DNA of 33,967 nt from Hypsibius dujardini (lineage: Eukaryota > Tardigrada > Eutardigrada > Parachela > Hypsibiidae): the NCBI GenBank assembly GCA_001579985.1, contig LRSR01006089.1, positions 1-33,967 on the forward strand, in the 5' to 3' direction. Made by a program: the position numbers and the translations under genes. Below the pieces are notes generated by a model. It searched no databases and was not told the origin of the DNA. It was given only the letters and a program-made list of their open reading frames with translations. Below are positions 1 to 11,230 of this stretch, piece by piece; position 1 is the stretch's first letter, and every line of letters starts with the position of its first letter.

Positions 1-128
1 CCTCCAAGTGTTTTTCTAGTGATGCCAAACGATTAGAAATTGACTTTTGGATTGAATTATGTAAAAAAAATATATAGTGCACAATTTCTGCTACCAATCC
101 CGATTTTCACCGGTGAACTTGAAACGTC

Positions 129-3100
129 TCAGATACTGTCATGCCAACTGGAAATATCTTGGACTGAGATCATTGAATGCCAGGTATTTCTTTGAACTGG
201 ACAAAGTTGTTGGCTCTCGATCATCCACCAATACAGCAATTTCTGGCGGTACCGGTGTCGCATGATCGACCTACACGAGGAAAAAAACGTGGCGCTCCTT
301 GTCAGTATATAATTAATCATATTTGAATCACAATCACAAAGCGTATATTTACCCCATAACTAACGTGGAAAATGCTACAATGGCCAAACAGGCCAGAGAG
401 CTGATTGTCGTCGTGAGGACACTGCTTCCGGTTGGGCCTGTAAAAACGTACTCTAGTTCCGTCTCAAGTGCCCAACTATGGGACACACCAACGGATTGTA
501 CCGAAATAAATACACCAACTCACTAACAAAGGATCGGAATGCGATTTCAAAATTCGATCGCAATATTCTATAATACACAATACGAGATGACTTTAGCAAA
601 AAGAGAAAGCATTGTGCAAAGCTCTAATTCGATCAGAGGGGAGGAGGGAGGGGATTCTTCAAGATACCTGAAAATACTGAGAGGTTTTTGCCCCCCCCCC
701 CACCAAAAAATGCGCGGAACAAACAGAGTGTTTCGACAGCATTTGCAGTCTTGTGGAAACGGTTGCTTGGCTTCACGAGGGCAAGCGCGGAAAGCTTCCG
801 TGCGTCTAACATGAAGCTTTCAAAGGCGAAAGAGGTTTGTGTTGCTCTAAATCAGTCGATTTTTTTTTCAAATGCACGCTCACTTTTTTGTTCAGTGTTG
901 GTCACTCACCCTCTGCCCTACGTAATCAATCAATAGTAATCACCTCACAAAAAGACCCTCCTGTTTTGTCATCAAAAGTAATCACAAGTCGTCAAAAGAG
1001 ACCGGAGCTGATTGGTTGCAAAAATAGGAGACCACAAGACTGCACGTCATTTTCGCTACAAATTGTGTGAGAATCGGGTGATTGATTACTTGATTGAAGC
1101 ACTTCAGAGTTTTCGGCCCGTCGGAACTAATTTAATGGGGGGGGTCCAAGAATCAGCACCAGTTGATCGGAATTCTACAGTAATATGAGAATGGCGCCTT
1201 GCCAGAGAGATCACACACACTGTGCTCGAATATGGAATGTTAGTTAGCGTACTTAAAGGGCAGGCATCCCCGAGGTATCCGCAATCGGGCTGGGTCGTCG
1301 GCGGCCATTGTCCGTTCGGCCACGCGACATCCGTGCTTAGAATGCGTAAAATGTCTGGTCCAGCGGCGAATTTGGCCAAAAATGCCTGGAAAAAAGATTT
1401 GATAAAGGGAATATTTGTGTGGAAACTGCCTGGGAACTGCCCGACTGTAATTCATGTCGCAGCTCAATACATGTTTGTACAATATACGATCGAAACTATT
1501 TAAATGATATTTTAAATGGCTCAAAAAGCGGATTTTCATTTTAAACGAAATGCATTTTTTAAAGTAAAATTTACAGAGATAGGAATCGATACTTAGAAGC
1601 CTATTTTTATTTAAATCACTTCATTTACTTCATATTTTACGATATTTTATTTAGAAGACCTTTATATGCTGAAAATGCGGCTTTCTTTTCAAAAAAACGA
1701 GTTTTTGTATTTGAATAAAATTTGCCGGGGAATTTAAATGTTCGCGATATTTTATTTAAATTAAGACTCGTCCGTTGAACGTGCAAGTTCAAATTAACAC
1801 AAGACTACACGTGCAAGTAACTAACACGTGGTAATTCTAATCTTGGGAATCGCTTGCCTGACGAATATTCCGTTGAGCATTGTAATGGAACGCCCCGACA
1901 CTTTCTTTCCGTGCCCCGTTCCGGTCGATGAAGACTTCCCCGAAGTGGGTGGTGTTAAATGTGCGATTCAAGAATCGGTCTGCCAACAGACGCCCGTCTA
2001 AGAGATCTTGCCTGTCTTCCCATGCTTCACTCAACACCTGCAGTATAATCAGCATTTTGCATATTAAATATAATGAAGGGATCAACTACTAACATCTAAA
2101 GACCGTTCACTGAAAAAAATCTATGCTCATTAATTTTATAACTATATATTTAATTTTATAATTATAACTATATTTAATTTTATAATTATAACTATATTTA
2201 ATTTTATAATTATAACTATAAAGTTATTATGTTTATAGAAGCAGTATTATAGAACTAAAATTAATGTTATACAAATATTATCAATATTAGGGATTTTATT
2301 TTTATTAATTAATTTTATTATTAAAATATTATTATGGACAAATGATCGACCGTGATAGTGACCTTTCAAAAATCAATCTTCCATGTGTATTCTGTATTTA
2401 CAGTCCACGCAGGCGTAAAGTGCAGACATGGAAGTTATAAACTTTTTCATTGATTTTTTTGCCTTCAGTTCTTCTCTAGATAAGACAGAAAATAGTTTCT
2501 TTAAGTTGGCTGCATTGTGGCATAGACTGCACCTGTCCCAGCAGCAAGACTGCAACGTAGCCGGCCAATATTACTTTGCTGACGTCACTGCCTGTTGCGT
2601 AATAAGAGTTGTGTTTGAGCGCCGAGCGCTTCCGGAATTCTTCTCCCAGCGCCTGTCTGACTTGATGGCTGTCATTGCTGCTGGCCACTTCTTCGTTCAA
2701 CGGTTGCAGAATCAACAAGGACTGGAAGGCGAGCCGCGCAGTCTAGATCATGATCGATCATACAGGAGTAGTACAAGTATTTAGGACGCAAAACATCACC
2801 AAATAGAATTCTAGAAGTCTGTACACGATTGATCTTATTCACCTTTCACAATTTTTTACAACAAGATCAGTTATTAAATGCACTTAATAAATAGTTAATA
2901 TAATTTAATATTAAATAAATATTTAATTTACTGTTTAATAACTAGCCTTTCTTTAGTACTCAAATAAATTTAATTTTTACTTGGGACGATTTTAAGAGGG
3001 GGAAAATCCATAATGTCGTCGCTTTATTTTTTTAATAGAGCTATAACTATGATCATTTTGAAAATTAATTTTATCGGTCAGGATATAACATTTTTTTACG

Positions 3101-6100
3101 GCAGAATTTCAAAGTTAGGAAAATACTGGAAGGAAGAAGGTACTGCATGGACTCTATGTGTGTGTGTGTCTGTCTGTGTCTGTCTGTGTGTCTGTGCTTG
3201 TGTGTGCCTCTGTGTGCCTCTGTGTGTTTGTCTGTCTGTGTGTGTGTGTGTCTGTGTCTGTCCGTGTGTTTGTGTCTGTGTCTGTTTTTGTGTCTGTCTG
3301 TGTGTCTGTGTGTCTGTATCTGTGTCTGTGTGGTCTTTCCAAAAACTTTTCCTTTTATATCACGTGATACAAAATATGTTGTGCAAACCTTGTCGTCCTT
3401 ATCTCCGTACTCCCACGTCAGATTCCCGTACAAAGAGGGCGCTATCGCGACTTCCGTCGCTATGTACACCTTTAATCACCATAACCAACTGACTCCATGC
3501 ATGGGTGTTGGAAAGAGATAGTTGTAGGTACTACGCGTAGTAATTTAACTATGATCAGTATCTTACAAATTCTCCATTGGTCATGTTCAGTTTATGTGCG
3601 GTAACCTATGAAGATAAATGTTTCCTCCAATACCGAAGATCGCATTGCGAAAAAAAAACAGTTGTGTTATCTACAAATTGAAGTATACACTCACCATAAT
3701 TCGACGCAGCTGAGCGGCATGTCCGTAAAATAGCAAAACTAAATAAATCATGGATAGCACGTTAATAAATAATGATCATCGATCATGCTCACTCGCCAAT
3801 CGCAATAATTATTAATCACTTAATTAATCACTTAATTAATCACTTAATTATTAAAACTCGATCGAAATTTCCGCTTGAGCTATACATTTTAGAGAACATA
3901 CTCTTGGAAATAGTAACCATTTTGTTGTGTGGTAGTTTTTATTGTTCTTGGGGAGAAACTTCAATTTCACGCGTAAAATGTCAAAATTTATTTACATTAA
4001 AAGAAACATTTATTTGGTGTATATTTAATTGACTCAGTGTGCAAATCTATTCGAAATGTATTTTAACGGGTCAGTCATTACATTTTGCCTTATTTACACA
4101 CCGTCCTAAGCCGTTCTTATTGATGCAGAGACTCTGTGAAAGTGAACATACCCCGGCTGACGTTACCGAATCTCCAGACGGTACGCTCGTATTCGTGATC
4201 ATCAACCTGGGCGATGAATGAAGACTTAATGTGGCGCAGCTCATGCGTGACACGGCTCCGCATCAGTCTGAGGCTCGTCATAAGGCCGTCAGCCATGGAA
4301 CGGTATAGCGGGGCTGACGCTTCGTCCCACACAACGAAGACGGACCGCCACTCGAAGTGGACGATCACACTCAAGGCAAGGTCGATATACCTCACACCAG
4401 TCACCGTGGTCAAACTTAACGACGTGGGAGCGGACTCTCGTCCTTTCAACTCGAATCCCGAGACCCTGTTTCAACAAAAATACACCAATGCGGTTTCAAT
4501 TTAATTGCGGTACGTTTGCGGCTCGTGTCAGCGTCGCGTCTAGCGTTTCTGCAAGGAACGAAGGCGGCAAATGTTTCATTCCCGGGATATTTTCCTCTCT
4601 GAACTAGACTGAGGATGCAGCCAACTGCTTCTTTTATATGGCTGAAAGAGACGGATTGACCGCCCGAGCTGTTGCCCCCCCCCCTTACGGCCAAAATAAC
4701 TTTGACCCCTCGCTCCTCGGGGGGGGGGCAAAAACTGTTGGCCTTATGCATGACCCCCCAGCAGACTTTATGTCCCCAAAGCCGACCTCAATCCGCCACT
4801 GTACTATAATGGACCCTTTTTAAAATATGCACGTCACATCCACTATAAAAAAGAGCTTATAAGCGCTTAATCCATTTGCGACCGCCCCCTAATAAAATGG
4901 AAGCGCATAAGTATTCTTCTTACGTGTTGATCATGAGCGTGTTCCAGTTGATAAAGAGCGCATTGAGGGACGTGTCGTTCGCGGCACAATTCAGGGCTGC
5001 TGTCCCGCCTGGCGTGACAAAGACCACAATCTGACCGGGACCTCGCAGTCGGTTGTACCACCACGCCAGACTATCCTCTGCACTGGCGTTCGTCGGTAGG
5101 GCGGACAGACACGGAAGCGCACGCGTTTCCACATAGTCCACCGCAAAACGATCACGGTACTTTTGCCTAGGGGCCATTCAGAGATTTCGTAGTCAAAAAA
5201 CGACCTTTTTCGACCACCCACCTACCCAGATAATCAAATTAATACTGGAGGGCGGGACCTATTTTATTGGTGAGTAATCAAGGGTCCAGACCACTCACCT
5301 ACCCTTCTTTGATGAATTAATATGTGAATGACCCCCCTAGTCGTATCCACGGCCTTTGCCGTGGTATTATTATTTTTATTAGTATGCCCATTTATTCTTC
5401 TTTTAATATTTTTGTATGTCACACTATGCCTGGAATATAATTTTAATTAACATTATTTAATATTGTTCAAATACAAAATGAATGAAAAACACTATATTAA
5501 AAGGAGCACCCAACAGCAGTACATGTACAGTCAACGAAATGATTGAGTACACTGGAGGGTCCGGGGAATGAGCAAAAAGGGCGGGCCAGGGGGTGATTTT
5601 CGAACAATCGAACAATCCGTCACCTGACCACTCCCATCTCCGCCCCTTTTTCTCATACCCTGGACCCTCCAGTGTACTCGATCTTGTCGTTGATTGTACA
5701 GTATATTAATGTACTTGCATCATTCCAAACATTCCAATCTAATAAGCTCTGAAATCATTTTAATACTTATGCTGCATATAATTATTAACGATCGCAGAAG
5801 GAAATGTAAATTTCAGTTAATATAAGATAAGGGAGAACTCGGGGCTTTGCTTTAGTCTAACATTCATGACAGGTCGCCGAACGTCTTGGCACGGAATACA
5901 CCCTACGGATAAATGGAACACAATATTCTAGCCAGCGCTCAAATGTAGGCTTGAAAGTTGCCCTGTTCCAGGCACACTGATGCTATATTAAACTGGGCAA
6001 TTTTTTTTTAAGAAATCCACGCTGTATTCCAGGCACACTTTGTCATGCTTAAATGTTCATGTGCTGAACAAGGCAATAATTGAGCCACGATATAGCATGC

Positions 6101-8238
6101 GTGACTCGCAGTGCGATTGTTTACATTTTATCAATTAACAAAAGAGCGTTCCGAGTAGAGCGAAAGCTCCTTGAAATTTACTTAAAAAGACAGCGTGGAA
6201 TGGACCTTGAAAGTCCCTATAAATTCGATGTAGTGTAATAAACCTTCAGTCTTCCATTTTTCCTCACCATCTAAGCAGCTGAAAATATCCGGGTTCTCGT
6301 TGTTGCCAATTGAATTTTGAAAGTATTTCTTATGTCCGCATCAATTGCAAGATCTCTCTGCGTTTTTTCCATTTTGGTTTTAATATCTACGCGCAATGGC
6401 TTCAATTGTTTGCTGGTACAGTGATCCGGTACCGAAAGTGAGTGTAGTTCCAAACAGCTCCCTGCGTGTTAACCCTCGGGTGACAGTTCAGGAGAAGATG
6501 ACGTGCGACGCAAAATGGAAAAGATTGTACTATCCGTAATTAATTCTACAGTTGGACAACGGTGAGGTACTACTGTTTCACGTTGGCTTTTGCGCGAAAA
6601 AACCATGTTTTAATCTTGCTGTTTTTCATTTTATCAGAGCGTACGAAGCTGGAGCTGGAGAAACACTTGGACAGCTGTATCTCAAGGAATCATCACAGGT
6701 AGGGATGGCGAAAACTAAAAGTAATTGACTAATAAGTTTTTCTAAATAATTTAATTTAAATTAATTATTTAAATTAAATTCCTTATTAAATTATTGCATA
6801 TTATTTATTTTTATTCAATTTAACTGATGAGCTAATAAAAATAAAATTTGACCAACTTCTTTGACTCACGCTAGAGTAGAATCTTAGTTATTAAAAAAAA
6901 TTGAACTAAAAATCCTTAGTAACTAATTTTTAGTTCGCAAAAATAACCATTTAGTTGACTATAATCAGTTCTTGTTATTTCTATTTGCAGAAATTAAGAG
7001 CAAAACACTGAAACAAAACGCCGACGATATCAGCATGAATGGCAGCAGCACAAATTACGTCCACGACAGTCTCATGCAGGACGAATGACGAGATTTTATC
7101 TTATTGCGTCCAGAAATCTTGTAGTTTTTTCTTATCAGTTACGCTGGCGCAAGTAATGTTCGTTTTTATGTGCTTTTTTTAATCACGTTCACGTTGACGC
7201 TCTTTAACTGTGATGCGTTAAATTGTCGTTCGCCATTGTAATCATTACCAAAAATACCAAGAAATTTTTTCATTTGTCCATCAACCTGCGACGTCATTCG
7301 TTATTCAATAATTTAAACGACTTGTGATTGGATGGATTTCTAGGGAGGTTCCCGAAAATCATTGCTATAAACAGCCTTGAGACTTGGCCAGACAAGTGGC
7401 AATATCACAGGCTGGAAGACAGCCTTTGGGGCAGGTCACTTAACATGCCAAGAAAGTATTGGAGTTTTGGCCCTGATTTTGCAGAGAATAAAGCCTTACT
7501 TTATCCTCTAAAACAAGGCTATCTCAAGGCATAAAATAGTCACGAGTTATCCATAGGGCAGATTCACAACTCAACTCATAATTTGTTATCAAATCATGAT
7601 CAATCAATTTAAACACTTTTGCCTATTCTATTTTTTCCCAAAAAGCCACATGACATGACATGTGACAAGTCACATGACATGACATGTGAAAAGTCACATG
7701 GTTTAAAAAACTTTGAGTATCTATCCAGAAAGTCCAAAATTTAGTAAATCAAACGAAATTCGTTTAATAAAGTTTTCAAAAGAATCTCCCGATGGGATAA
7801 GAAAATCTGATGACGTCACGCGACGTACTTTGAAAAAAATAAAAAAGCGAAAGTTTGCAAACCACTTTTGTGGGAAAAGTTTTGGAAGCTGAAAACAATT
7901 GTTCCTTGCTAACACGTTTGAGGAGCCGGATTGAATTTCCAACATAAACAAAAACACGCTTACCTAATCGCTTCGGCTGCTAACTCGTAGGGAGGCTCGC
8001 TGATGGACAGCGATATCGCCGACACGGCGCCCTGTTGCTGTTGTTGGGTCACTTGCCCGTAGACGACAATGCTGACTCGATGGAGCACCGGTGATTTAAT
8101 AAGATCGTGGGTATCATTGGACATTCTTTGAAGAAGCATCGGGCTGGTACTCGCAAAGAGCCAGATGAATCCCGCGAGAAGATAAGCTCGCTCGATTAAT
8201 CGGGAGATTTCGGATAGCTCCGACATACTTTCCATCAT
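129..8238 (-). CDS. Gene A: natriuretic-peptide-receptor-like protein, cyclase-less (NPR-C-like)
   Basis: Single-pass receptor, probably at the plasma membrane, binding an unknown peptide ligand. Exons 5' to 3': 8238-7964, 5166-4924, 4465-4152, 3738-3695, 3605-3567, 3469-3389, 2742-2533, 2037-1858, 1385-1253, 437-353, 270-129; all phases join to 581 aa plus stop. The N-terminus has a hydrophobic stretch (LLAGFIWLF) that could be a signal peptide. ANF-receptor hallmarks follow: VVFVTPGG...[25 protein letters not shown] before [20 protein letters not shown], and CGYLGDAC just before the membrane. The exon at 353-437 encodes a helix ([13 protein letters not shown]). The last exon gives a 47-residue tail beginning near RHRYRQK, then stop, with no kinase-homology or cyclase domain. 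The intron after exon 8 is GC-AG. Every exon has a counterpart in gene B, but the first intron (2.8 kb) is unique to A. Sure of the family; the ligand is unknown. Cyclase exons beyond position 1 cannot be fully excluded for this copy. Confidence 0.85.
2149..2220. repeat. 24-bp AT-rich tandem repeat
   Basis: Three head-to-tail copies of a 24-bp unit (TTTAATTTTATAA + TTATAACTATA), in gene A intron 7. Surrounding 2100-2340 is AT-rich with no exon. Confidence 0.9.
2989..3130. repeat. Solo arm, family 2 foldback, in gene A intron 6
   Basis: ACTTGGGACGATTTTAAGAG, then TAATAGAGCTATAACTATGAT, then TTTTATCGGTCAGGATAT and GGCAGAATTTCAAAGTTAGG match the arms at 20344 and 24929. The other arm is absent. 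A TG-rich microsatellite follows. Confidence 0.7.
3155..3335. repeat. TG/TGTC-rich simple repeat
   Basis: Interspersed TG, TCTG and TGTC units in gene A intron 6. Frames through it are open on both strands only because the repeat lacks stops. Confidence 0.95.
3813..3852. repeat. 12-bp tandem repeat (TAATCACTTAAT)n
   Basis: Three copies in gene A intron 3. Confidence 0.9.
4640..4801. repeat. Probable end of a hAT-like element in gene A intron 2
   Basis: The right edge reads ...GACCTCAATCCGCCACTG, the complement of CAGTGGCGGATTGAGG, like the termini of the hAT elements at 11231 and 15483. C10 and G9 runs lie inside. The left end was not found, so the left boundary is a guess. Confidence 0.4.
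5168..5339. mobile_element. Palindromic-ended MITE at the 3' end of the gene A-specific intron
   Basis: Ends read CTAGGGGCCATTCA and, inverted, CTAGGGGGGTCATTCA, so the termini are imperfect inverted repeats flanked by CTA or CTAG. The interior has GACC-rich motifs (GACCTTTTTCGACCACCC) of a kind common in short invertebrate DNA elements. It touches exon 2 of gene A: the AG acceptor (5167-5168 on the plus strand) is at the junction of element and target. Superfamily unknown; a 3- or 4-bp target duplication would suit a PIF/Harbinger-like origin. Confidence 0.6.
5528..5696. mobile_element. Foldback MITE, family 1, copy a (TA-flanked, Tc1/mariner-like ends)
   Basis: Arms of about 60 bp are inverted repeats: CAGTCAACGA...GTACACTGGAGGGTCC on the left and the reverse complement on the right, with TA directly outside each end. 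The short loop contains ACAATCGAACAATC. GC-rich parts (GGGCGGGCCAGGG) sit next to the loop. CAGT starts and TA flanks suggest a non-autonomous Tc1/mariner-type element. It lies in the 2.8-kb first intron of gene A. Confidence 0.8.
6645..7088 (+). other. Possible small two-exon gene or fragment inside gene A intron 1 (opposite strand)
   Basis: Plus strand 6638-6698 is bounded by TTTATCAG and CACAG/GTAGGG. A second block from 6991 follows CTATTTGCAG and runs open to a TGA at 7086-7088 in one frame ([18 protein letters not shown]...). A phase-compatible join exists, but three frames are open across the first block and no start codon is convincing. I do not recognise the product. It may be chance. 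Confidence 0.2.
7647..7701. repeat. 24-bp tandem repeat, each unit a hairpin
   Basis: Two units and a partial third. Each contains CACATG ACATGA CATGTG, a self-complementary core. In gene A intron 1, near the 5' splice site. Confidence 0.85.
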
Positions 8239-8492
8239 TTTCCGGTCGCATTTATTCAGTCAATGTGTGATTGATAAAGGTCTTGAGCCATGGACGTTTC
8301 TCTTCCACAAGTTCCAACGTGTCTTCGGAGCATGAAATTAAGACATCGAATTAATTTCCATTGTATAAAAATTTACGACAGTAAATTAATTATTAACATG
8401 TAAATTAACAGTAAATTAACACCCCGAGGTATCAGATAGATTTGCAGATCTCCACGATCGGAGAGCTGAGCACGTCGCGCGAGATACTCATT

Positions 8493-8828
8493 CAGCTGTG
8501 CCGAGGTTACTTTGTGGGTCGCTGTTTGGGCTTTGGCAAGCCGTGTGGGACATTTGACTTTATTTTTGTTCCAAAAGAGGCGTTGACCGGTTTATTGAAG
8601 TCCATGGAGTACCACGGAGTACCACGGAGTACCACGGAGTACCACGGAGTACCACGGAGTACCAAATATCATTAGTCGCTCATTTATTAACTTTGGTACA
8701 AAAAAACCACTTTAATGATCTTTGGAATAGCGCCAGGGTGGAGTTGTGAAAAATTTGGAATTTCGGTTTGTCCCACACGACATGCCAAAACCCAAACCAC
8801 GACCCATAAAGTAACCTCGGCACAGCTG
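8493..8828. repeat. Foldback with a 10-bp minisatellite in its loop
   Basis: Left arm CAGCTGTGCCGAGGTTACTT...GGCAAGCCGTGTGGGAC (from 8493) pairs with the complement at about 8761-8828. Between the arms lie five to six copies of ACCACGGAGT (about 8606-8664). No target duplication was seen. Lies 250 bp upstream of the gene A start codon. Confidence 0.8.
8606..8664. repeat. 10-bp minisatellite (ACCACGGAGT)n
   Basis: Five identical head-to-tail units plus partial units at both edges. It fills part of the loop of the foldback at 8493-8828. Confidence 0.95.
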
Positions 8829-9587
8829 TGTACCGGTACAGCAATGTTAAACTACAATCAGATAAATGTAACTTTAAACACATATTCTTTGCATGGTACG
8901 TACTACGTATTCTACCTCGTACTGCTACCTCATTGCTCCTTGCGTGTATAATTAACTTTAGCAATCAAATTAGGCATCTTCTAAAACATGTATATATAAT
9001 ATATATAATTATATAATTTTAAAATTTCCAGTACTTGTGCGTTGAGCTTGCATGGGTATAATTTTTTAAATTGGAGGTTATTCACATTCTGCGGCGCTCA
9101 TCCGTTAATATGAAATTCGATCATAAAGATCCGAGTGAACTCTCAAACCAATTAATAATAATTGAAAAGTGATTGAGTTGTTCGGGCACGCGGATGAATC
9201 GGCTAAAACCTTAATTGGGGTGGGATAGGTTGCATGTCCACCATGAGTGTCATCATCCCATCTCGAGTGGGGTGCTTCCGCGCTTTCACCACGCGCGGAT
9301 TAGCTGACGGTCGATCTGGATGCTTCACGAATATGATCGACGCAGAGAGGGAAGCTTTTGGCCAATAAGAGTCTCTTTCTTCTATGTGCAGTACTCTCCA
9401 TAGAATAAGCCTGAACGCTTTGCGTATTTGAGCCGATGCGTAAAAAAATCGATCGTTAGAAAAGACTCGAAAGAACGAAAGACTTTTTCGCTCGAATGAC
9501 TGATTTGGATAATAAAGTGTTAGTTGTCGTAATATCGTATGCATATCTTTGTCATGGACATGTAACTGAGCAAGCTCTAAAAGTCAT

Positions 9588-9745
9588 TCTCGGCAATAGA
9601 GGCTCGTTTAAGATCTTTAGAGATCGGAACCAGGACCCCTCCTGTCAGCGCCAGGGGGTGGGCAAAGGGGCAAAAGGGCTGAGAGTGTGGGGGTCTGATT
9701 TCTAGGGGGCCCCCGGGATTTCAAAACGTTTTCAAAACACCATTT
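9588..9745. repeat. Solo arm of the hAT-like foldback, joined to relic C
   Basis: AGAGGCTCGTTTAAG, the GCGCCAGGGGGTGGGCAAAGG block, GGGGGTCTGATTTC and GGGATTTCAAAACGTTTT occur in the same order as in the arms of the element at 10261-10775. Only one arm is present. Its inner end runs straight into the coding relic at about 9735, so it truncates that relic. Confidence 0.7.
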
Positions 9746-10192
9746 TCGTTTACGGCCAAGTGACCCCGCAGTGCACCACATCGCTCTCCATCAGCGAGCC
9801 TCCCTACAAAGTGGTCGCCGAGGCGATTTGCCAGCAAAACCGCGATCTCATGGGACAGCTAAGCCCCGCCTCCCTCGGTATGGCCCTTCACTCGATTGAA
9901 CGTTCAATCTGATTCACTCCTCTCTGATTGGCTCATTTCGTACAGCTTACTCTTTGTGCTCGATTGATTGATTGTGCAGTCGTGCTTTTCCGTATATTTC
10001 TCCTAAAGGGGTGATTTGGTGAATTTGGCCCGGGCCGGTTAAAATTTACGGGTAGGGGTAAAAATTACGGACCCGGCCATGCTGTGGTCTTTGTCACGCT
10101 GAGCGGGTCCGCGCTGGCCTGTCCCGCTAACGACACGCCCCTCAATGCGCTCTTCGTCAGCTGGAACAAACGCATGATCAACACGTGAGTGT
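9735..10192 (+). pseudogene. Relic C: degraded copy of the first exon of a gene B-like receptor
   Basis: Two blocks match gene B exon 1 in order. Block 9735-9846 reads VYGQVT...[15 protein letters not shown], followed by CQQNRD. Block 10076-10192 reads [11 protein letters not shown]...ANDTPLNALFVSWN...MINT and ends in the same GTGAGTGT donor as gene B. The stretch between (about 9847-10075) is diverged and has no clean open frame, and no signal peptide lies upstream. The first block has no intron at the position where gene A has one, so C descends from the B-type (intron-less) form. Its 5' end abuts an arm of a foldback element (about 9588-9745). None of the later receptor exons was found downstream before gene B starts. 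I infer a third, dead copy of the receptor. Confidence 0.8.
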
Positions 10193-10260
10193 CTACATTT
10201 CTTCCAACACTTTGCCTGTATATGTTATGTAGGGAATTATTTTTCTGGCATAATTATGGC

Positions 10261-10775
10261 CAGTTGCTTGTTTAGGGTCCTTACAGGTCGGAGCCAGGAC
10301 TCCAGCGCCAGGAGGTGGGCAAAGAAGCAATACGTTTTTTCTTTCAAGATTAAACCCAAAATTCGGCCTCTTGTCGCTGATTATTTTGACACTTGTGGGG
10401 GTGTGGCCTATGGGGACTGATTTCCAGCGGGATTTCAAAACATTTTTTAAAAACATCAGCTTTCGTTCAAATGTGAGGTTTGGTGAAGTTCAATATAGCC
10501 TTCCTATTGATGAATACAAATGAGAGGTTCGAAACGTTCAAGAACGGTCCAAATGTGAAGAAAAACTGATTTTTTTGAAAACGTTTTGAAATTCCGGGAG
10601 CCTCTGGAAATCAGACCCCCAAGCCCCCACAAGTTTCAAAATGATCAGGAACAAGAGGCCAAATTTTGAGTTTAATCTTGAAAAAACTGCATCTTGCCCC
10701 TTTCCCCACCCCCCCCCCTGGCGCTGTCGTGCGGGATCCTGGTCTCGACTTGTAAGGACCTTCAACGAGCCTCTG
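10261..10775. mobile_element. hAT-like foldback element with 8-bp target duplication
   Basis: Long inverted repeats of about 200 bp. The right end reads ...AACGAGCCTCTG; the left end CAGTTGCTTGTTTAGGG is a worn copy of its complement. ATTATGGC is duplicated exactly outside both ends (10253-10260 and 10776-10783). CAG...CTG ends plus an 8-bp duplication fit hAT. No transposase frame inside. It sits just downstream of relic C. Confidence 0.8.
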
Positions 10776-11230
10776 ATTATGGCCAATTGAAATGTCCTTT
10801 TCTTTTGAACACTCTTCCGCGTTTCGCGCTGAGTTAGTACGGAAGCCCCCTGATAAGTTGGAAAAGATGGGTAAGGGTGCCCCCATGCGCTGTTTTATCT
10901 GTACAAGTAGTTAATAATAATCAACGTACTCCTTTTGATCCAGGAAACAACGCGGCTTACGTGAAACCAACCTTCTTTAGTAAAACGGACTAAACGTCGC
11001 CGAGTGCGTGCCGGGTTTATATTTTGCGTAGAAAATATCTTAGAGCACGAGGGACCAATAATTATTAGGGAATTACGCAAAGTGGGATTAATCAATAGAT
11101 TTAGAAAAAGTGGCAACGTGGGATATTTTCCGCACGGTCTGCTCTATGTTCAATCAAATGAAGCGAGACTAACGAACGATTCCGATGCAAGGACGACACC
11201 AGAATATAACACTTCTTGTACACTGTGTGG

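Noticed and set aside
3013-3492. Cys/Val-rich open frame of 159 codons
   Set aside because: Translation of a TG/TGTC simple repeat in gene A intron 6. Both strands and several frames are open for the same reason.
9203-9544. 113-codon minus-strand frame between A and B
   Set aside because: No family motif, no splice partner and no start context; kept as non-coding.
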